A program made the position numbers and the translations under genes. The notes beneath the pieces are model-generated. The model was not told where the DNA came from and did not search any database. It saw only the letters and a program-made list of their open reading frames with translations. From Halorussus halophilus (GTDB taxonomy: Archaea > Halobacteriota > Halobacteria > Halobacteriales > Haladaptataceae): DNA of 64,000 nucleotides. This document shows positions 60,629 to 64,000 of this stretch, one piece after another. The stretch is taken from contig NZ_CP044523.1 of the NCBI RefSeq assembly GCF_008831545.1, positions 1,984,001 to 2,048,000 on the forward strand. Direction: 5' to 3'. How positions within the stretch are numbered: position 1 is the first letter of the stretch; each line of letters opens with the position of its first letter.

Positions 60629-60750
60629 GACCGGCGCGCGCGGTTGCGACCGGTTGCTCGGGCCGCAACCATCCCGCGCGAGGGATGAGGACTGGAAGAC
60701 GTGACCGAAGGGAGCGTCTGAAGCCCGCAGTCGGTTGGGGAGGTGTGTGG
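60629..60750. repeat. structured noncoding element, copy B
   Basis: Shares with copy A the block CGCGCGAGGGATGAG (60675-60689, 14 of 15 identical) and the terminal 26-bp block at 60725-60750 (24 of 26 identical). Both copies also begin GACCGGCGCGCGCG or nearly so. Copy B has a different hairpin, GGTTGCG/CGCAACC (60642-60648 and 60664-60670), and an AGACG/CGTCT stem (60697-60701, 60715-60719) like the third hairpin of copy A. Confidence 0.75.
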
Positions 60751-60805
60751 CTCTCGCGGTGCGGTGCTGTGCAGTGCGGCAGTCGTACCACTGCACCGAA
60801 GACGC

Positions 60806-60866
60806 GAGAATTCTGGCTGCTGAGCGGCCAGAATTCTCCACGTCGGTTTTTTGGTCCAGATTTTTT
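60806..60866 (+). terminator. 12-bp perfect hairpin followed by two T6 tracts
   Basis: GAGAATTCTGGC (60806-60817) and GCCAGAATTCTC (60827-60838) form a perfect stem with a 9-nt loop. T6 runs follow at 60847-60852 and 60861-60866. This would suit an intrinsic terminator for the M42 gene or for the element B RNA. Confidence 0.55.
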
Positions 60867-60968
60867 GGAGGAGGGTGGTAGGCGCGCGGAGCGCGCCGTT
60901 GCCACCCGACGAGAAAAAGGTGGTAGCGAAAGGGTGGATTCTTGTACCACCCGCCGTAAGCCTCTGGT

Positions 60969-61550
60969 ATGACAAAGACGGAAGCCAGCGAGTCTGTTTC
61001 GCGGCGCGGCTTCATGCGGGCGGCCACGGGCACAGCGGCGACTGCGGCCGCGGCAGGGACCGCGGCGGGCCAGGAGAATAACTCCAGTAGCAGTGGTGGC
61101 GGCGGTGGCGGAACTGAAACCGTCGCGGTCGGTCCTGGCGGGAGCCTCAAGTTCGACCCCGCAGAACTCGAAGTCAAACCCGGTACCACGGTCAAGTGGG
61201 TCTGGGAAGGCGACAACCACAACGTCGTCCCCGAGAGCCAACCCGACGGCGCGGGCTGGGAAGGGACGAAAGGCGGGTCGAGCAAGACGTACAACACGGG
61301 CCACGAGTACTCCTACACCTTCAACACTGAGGGCACCTTCGAGTACTTCTGCCAGCCCCACAAGACGGCGGGCATGACCGGTTCGATTACGGTCTCGCAG
61401 GACGCTGGCGGTGGCGGTTCCAGCGGCCCCGCGATTCCCAGCAGTGCGAAGACGCTCGGCATCGCCACGACCGCTGCTCTCGTGTTCACGCTCGGCCTCG
61501 CGTACTTCTTCCTGAAGTACGGCGGCGACTACGGCGAGATGGACCAGTAA
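60969..61550 (+). CDS. halocyanin-type blue copper protein
   Basis: Membrane-attached plastocyanin-like electron carrier (193 aa). The Tat signal is SRRGFMRAATGTAA; a Gly/Ser linker follows, then the cupredoxin domain (about 50-145). Type 1 copper ligands are His84 (GDNHNVV), Cys128 and His131 (YFCQPHKTAGM) and Met136. A C-terminal helix (about 163-182) anchors it, with a short inside tail. It probably passes electrons between respiratory complexes at the outer face. Confidence 0.93.
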   Translation: MTKTEASESVSRRGFMRAATGTAATAAAAGTAAGQENNSSSSGGGGGGTETVAVGPGGSLKFDPAELEVKPGTTVKWVWEGDNHNVVPESQPDGAGWEGTKGGSSKTYNTGHEYSYTFNTEGTFEYFCQPHKTAGMTGSITVSQDAGGGGSSGPAIPSSAKTLGIATTAALVFTLGLAYFFLKYGGDYGEMDQ

Positions 61551-61687
61551 CGCGGTCGAGCAACCTGTTTCTGTTCGCTCTTCGTTGGGAGTGGACGCTT
61601 GCTTACAACTGTCGGTGTCCCTTAAAAATGACTTTTCAATTCATGCGACCGGCATAACTTGGGGAAGTCGCAAGGCTCGGACCCTCA

Positions 61688-62137
61688 ATGGACGAGTGGC
61701 CCAACTCCCAACGCGAGCAACGCGTTAGCTTCCGCGAGCGAGACGAATCGCGCGTCGCGTGGGTGAACGGGGACCTCATCGAGTGGCTCCTAGACGAGGT
61801 CGGCGACTCGCTCTGCGCGATGGCGGTGTACCAGCGCAACAAGTTGGAGTTCGAGTACATCCGCGACGACGTTCGGGACCGCTACTCGCACGGCGACTTC
61901 GAAGCGATGGCCGAGGAGTTCGGGTTGGACGGCGCGCTCGGCGACGAACACAAAGAGCGACTGTACTGCGCCGGGGAACTGAACTTCGTCGTCCAGGGGT
62001 TCGACGACGGCACCTTCGTCCGAGTACCGCTCACAGAGTACGGCGGATTGTTCGTGGCGCTCGACAGGGATGCCGAGGTTTCACTGCCGGAGTTCGCCGA
62101 GCGACTGCGCTCGGTCCAAAGCATCGAGTTCCTCTGA
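61688..62137 (+). CDS. conserved haloarchaeal protein, unknown
   Basis: A 149-aa acidic soluble protein with alternating strands and helices (VAWVNGDLIEWLLDEVGDSL, LEFEYIRDDVRDRYSHGDF, then LYCAGELNFVVQGFDDGTF). No domain recognised. It ends 1 bp from the convergent SRPBCC gene. Well-formed start (ATG at 61688, about 24 bp after a weak promoter) and codon pattern support a true gene. Confidence 0.7.
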   Translation: MDEWPNSQREQRVSFRERDESRVAWVNGDLIEWLLDEVGDSLCAMAVYQRNKLEFEYIRDDVRDRYSHGDFEAMAEEFGLDGALGDEHKERLYCAGELNFVVQGFDDGTFVRVPLTEYGGLFVALDRDAEVSLPEFAERLRSVQSIEFL

Positions 62138-62138
62138 G

Positions 62139-62669
62139 TCAGACCGAGTCCGGCGCGTCGTGTATCGTCAACTCGACCGGACGGCGTTCGCCTTCGAGGT
62201 CTTCGACGATGCGCTCGACCACGCGCTCTGCTTCCTCTAAGACGAGCGGTTCGACTTTGTCTACCACCCAACCCAGCGAGACGAGTCGCGGGAGGTTGAG
62301 CATGTCAGAACTCGCCGAGTCGGCGTCGAACTTGATGACGAGTCGGACCCGCGATGCGGTCTCCTCGTCGTCCGGCGCTTCCTCGGGGGCGGCTTCGACC
62401 AGCCAACTGCCGTGGGCGCGGACGTCCTTAATTATCTTCCAGTCGATGCGGGTCGGCCGGTCGAGTTCCGTCACCTCCGAACGGACGGTGTAGTTGAGCT
62501 TCCACCACTTGAGGTGGATGTCGTACTCCGTGCCGACGCCGCCCTCGCCGTGGCGGTCTACGCCGGTCAGATGCTTCGAGTAGTTCGCGTAGCCCTGAAA
62601 GTCGATGAGGAACTCGTAGGCCTCCTCGGGCGGCACGTAGACGACGGTGCTGACTTCGACGTTGTCCAC
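62139..62669 (-). CDS. SRPBCC (polyketide cyclase-like) protein
   Basis: A 176-aa helix-grip protein: VEVSTVVYVPPEEAYEFLID starts the fold, LTGVDRHGEGGVGTEYDIHL and LKWWKLNYTVRSEV form strands, and a long C-terminal helix (LVLEEAERVVERIVEDLEG) lines the cavity. The family binds lipids or other hydrophobic ligands. Ligand unknown. Divergent from the flavoprotein gene. Confidence 0.83.
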   Translation of the reverse strand: MDNVEVSTVVYVPPEEAYEFLIDFQGYANYSKHLTGVDRHGEGGVGTEYDIHLKWWKLNYTVRSEVTELDRPTRIDWKIIKDVRAHGSWLVEAAPEEAPDDEETASRVRLVIKFDADSASSDMLNLPRLVSLGWVVDKVEPLVLEEAERVVERIVEDLEGERRPVELTIHDAPDSV

Positions 62670-62797
62670 GCCGGTGGTTTCGGGTGAGTACTGCCTAAAA
62701 CTTCCGGCGAGTGAAAGGTGCGGAACGAAGTCGTGGAGACGGACCTGACGCGGCCCAAACCGGGTGGTTTGTATCGACGGGGTCGAAACCTTCGACC

Positions 62798-63559
62798 ATG
62801 ACGACCGACTACGACGTCATCGTCGTCGGCGGCGGAGTTGCCGGACTCTCCGCGGGCGTCTTCACCGCCCGCGCGGAACTGGACACGCTCGTGCTGAACC
62901 ACGGGGTCTCGATTCTCCAGCGAAACGCGCACCTGGAGAACTACCTCGGGTTCCCGCTCGGCATCGACTCGCGGTTGTTCGGCCTGGTGGCCGAAGAGCA
63001 AGCCGAGGAAGCGGGATGCGAAATCCGCGAGCAGAAAGTTACGCACGTGACTCCCCGTGACGCCGAGGAAGGTGCAAACGCAGGATTCGACGTGGAGACC
63101 GATAGTCCGAACGACGACGGCGTGCTCACAGCACGCCGCGTCGTCGCGGCCTCGTGGAAGGACAGCGACTACCTCGGGGACCTCGACGTAGAGCGAATCG
63201 AAGACGGAAGCAAGCAGTACGTCTCGGTAGACGACGCCGGTCGAACTGGCGTCGAAGGCCTGTACGCCGCTGGCCGACTCGCAGAGCAGTACCACCAAGC
63301 AATCGTCGCGGCAGGTCACGGCGCGCAGGTCGGCCTGACGCTCGTCCACGACGCCGACCCCGAGTTCTATCACGACTGGGTCGTTCCGGAGGGCTACTTC
63401 ACCGGACGGGACCGCGACGTGCCGAAGGGCTGTGAGGAGATTTCCGAGACCGAGCGCAAGCGCCGCGCCGAGGAGTCCCACGCGCGACTCGCGGAGTACC
63501 TCGACACGTGGGACGATCAGACGCCAGTGCCGCATCCGAGTTTCCGCGAGGACTTCTGA
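62798..63559 (+). CDS. TrxB-like FAD-dependent oxidoreductase without redox Cys pair
   Basis: Flavoprotein of 253 aa. DVIVVGGGVAGLSAGVFTARA is the FAD-binding Rossmann motif and GLYAAGRLAEQYHQAIVAAGHGAQVGL the second FAD motif typical of thioredoxin reductase-like proteins. The NADPH domain and its CxxC pair are missing: residues between 110 and 190 are too few, which explains the short length. A charged C-terminal extension follows. It cannot be a normal thioredoxin reductase; the reductant and substrate are unknown. Confidence 0.83.
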   Translation: MTTDYDVIVVGGGVAGLSAGVFTARAELDTLVLNHGVSILQRNAHLENYLGFPLGIDSRLFGLVAEEQAEEAGCEIREQKVTHVTPRDAEEGANAGFDVETDSPNDDGVLTARRVVAASWKDSDYLGDLDVERIEDGSKQYVSVDDAGRTGVEGLYAAGRLAEQYHQAIVAAGHGAQVGLTLVHDADPEFYHDWVVPEGYFTGRDRDVPKGCEEISETERKRRAEESHARLAEYLDTWDDQTPVPHPSFREDF

Positions 63560-63634
63560 GCTTTCGGGACGACTTCTGAACGGCCTGCCGGAACACGACT
63601 CCTTTTCAGTGCCGCGGGACAACTCCGCAATCCG

Positions 63635-64000
63635 ATGAGTGGCGCGCCCGACGACGAGACGCTCGAAGCTTTGCGAGACGACATCGACCACCCGATGTAT
63701 CGGCTGTTCGCCGACTACGGCGACGGCCAGCGGCGCTGGTTCGCCCTCGGTGTGTTCACGAGCACGCTCGCGCGGACGCTCGCACTCGTGCCGCCAGTCG
63801 TCTTGGGCGTCGCCATCGACTCCGTGTTTCGCGACGACGCGCCGTTCGAACTGCCGCTCGTCCCCGCCTCGTGGATTCCGAGTTCGGAGATGGGGCAGTT
63901 CCGAATCGCGGCGATTCTCATGGCGGTCGCACTCGTTCTCGGGGCGGTCTGTAACTTCGTGCGCCAGACCAGCCTGAATCTGTTCTCACACAGAGTAAAG
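63635..64000 (+). CDS. ABC exporter, N-terminal part (continues past the window)
   Basis: The first 122 codons of a fused permease-ATPase exporter. After MSGAPDDETLEALRDDIDHP come MYRLFADYGDGQRRWFALG and two membrane segments (about residues 35-60 and 88-110), which match the start of the ABC transmembrane type 1 domain. The frame is open to the end of the window. The gene starts 75 bp after the flavoprotein gene. A different frame over the same DNA, starting 4 bp later, is open but not protein-like. Confidence 0.8.
   Translation, partial: MSGAPDDETLEALRDDIDHPMYRLFADYGDGQRRWFALGVFTSTLARTLALVPPVVLGVAIDSVFRDDAPFELPLVPASWIPSSEMGQFRIAAILMAVALVLGAVCNFVRQTSLNLFSHRVK

Larger units (their letters stand above)
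60604..60968. other. structured noncoding region (copy B, terminator-like hairpin and T tracts)
   Basis: No protein is supported in these 365 bp. From left to right: element copy B (60629-60750), a 12-bp perfect hairpin (60806-60838), two T6 runs (60847-60852, 60861-60866) and a 7-bp hairpin GGCGCGC/GCGCGCC (60881-60897). The halocyanin promoter is probably near 60935-60945. The layout could be a small RNA gene with its own terminator. Confidence 0.65.

Overview
The window is chromosomal DNA of a halophilic archaeon (class Halobacteria). The evidence is high G+C coding DNA, strongly acidic predicted proteins, haloarchaeal gene orders, Tat signal peptides on exported proteins, a PGF-CTERM surface glycoprotein beside archaeosortase A, and promoters with a TATA-like box about 26-28 bp before leaderless start codons. 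The genus cannot be fixed from the sequence alone. No complete insertion sequence, CRISPR array, rRNA or replication origin was recognised.

Layout. 1-4.2 kb: the end of a CoA-transferase gene pair, the tRNA methyltransferase trm5, a glutamine-rich low-complexity protein and diphthine synthase. 4.2-9.7 kb: archaeosortase artA, an S-layer-type glycoprotein carrying the PGF-CTERM signal that ArtA recognises, a two-domain VOC protein, and a 0.9-kb gene-free stretch holding a cluster of GTGTAC/GTACAC motifs. 9.7-14.4 kb: a membrane protein, the Drg GTPase and the L11 / L1-L10-L12 ribosomal cluster, with a hairpin leader before rpl1 that fits L1 autoregulation. 14.5-22.4 kb: a Tat-exported DUF4097-type protein, a TctA-like permease, an aminotransferase with its probable regulator LrpA1, and pyruvate:ferredoxin oxidoreductase porAB. 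22.5-27.1 kb: an accessory cassette of a 1145-residue PKD-domain exported protein with a Tyr/Thr-rich basic C-terminal half and a membrane-anchored partner; parts of it are A+T-rich. 27.1-36 kb: Mrp, MoaA and the ribosomal/RNA polymerase operon tRNA-Ser, rps13, rps4, rps11, rpoD, tRNA-Leu, rpl18e, rpl13, rps9, rpoN, rpoK, eno, rps2. 36-38.8 kb: a Bat-like HTH regulator, meaB plus the B12-binding subunit of methylmalonyl-CoA mutase, then a noncoding element with three perfect hairpins and a 28-codon membrane microprotein. 39-48 kb: a Usp protein, a phosphotransferase-fold protein, a thioredoxin-like fusion and a livFGMH ABC transporter with two tandem binding-protein paralogues. 48-58 kb: a haloacid dehalogenase, acyl-CoA synthetase, acetyl-CoA synthetase, a Tat-exported peptidoglycan amidase-like protein, a methyltransferase and the large methylmalonyl-CoA mutase subunit. 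58-64 kb: small conserved proteins, an M42 peptidase, a second copy of the noncoding hairpin element followed by a terminator-like hairpin and T tracts, a halocyanin-type copper protein, a SRPBCC protein, a short TrxB-like flavoprotein and the start of an ABC exporter.

How the genes fit together. Much of the metabolic content concerns CoA thioesters and organic or amino acids: CoA-transferase, acyl- and acetyl-CoA synthetases, methylmalonyl-CoA mutase in two separated pieces, pyruvate oxidoreductase, aminotransferase and a branched-chain or amide/organic-acid transporter. The surface content (S-layer protein plus ArtA, the PKD cassette, Tat lipoproteins, an exported amidase) is the more distinctive part. 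The items most worth following up are the hairpin elements at 38.4 and 60.6 kb, the PKD/YT-rich cassette, the amidase in an organism without murein, the GTGTAC cluster and the Q-rich protein.
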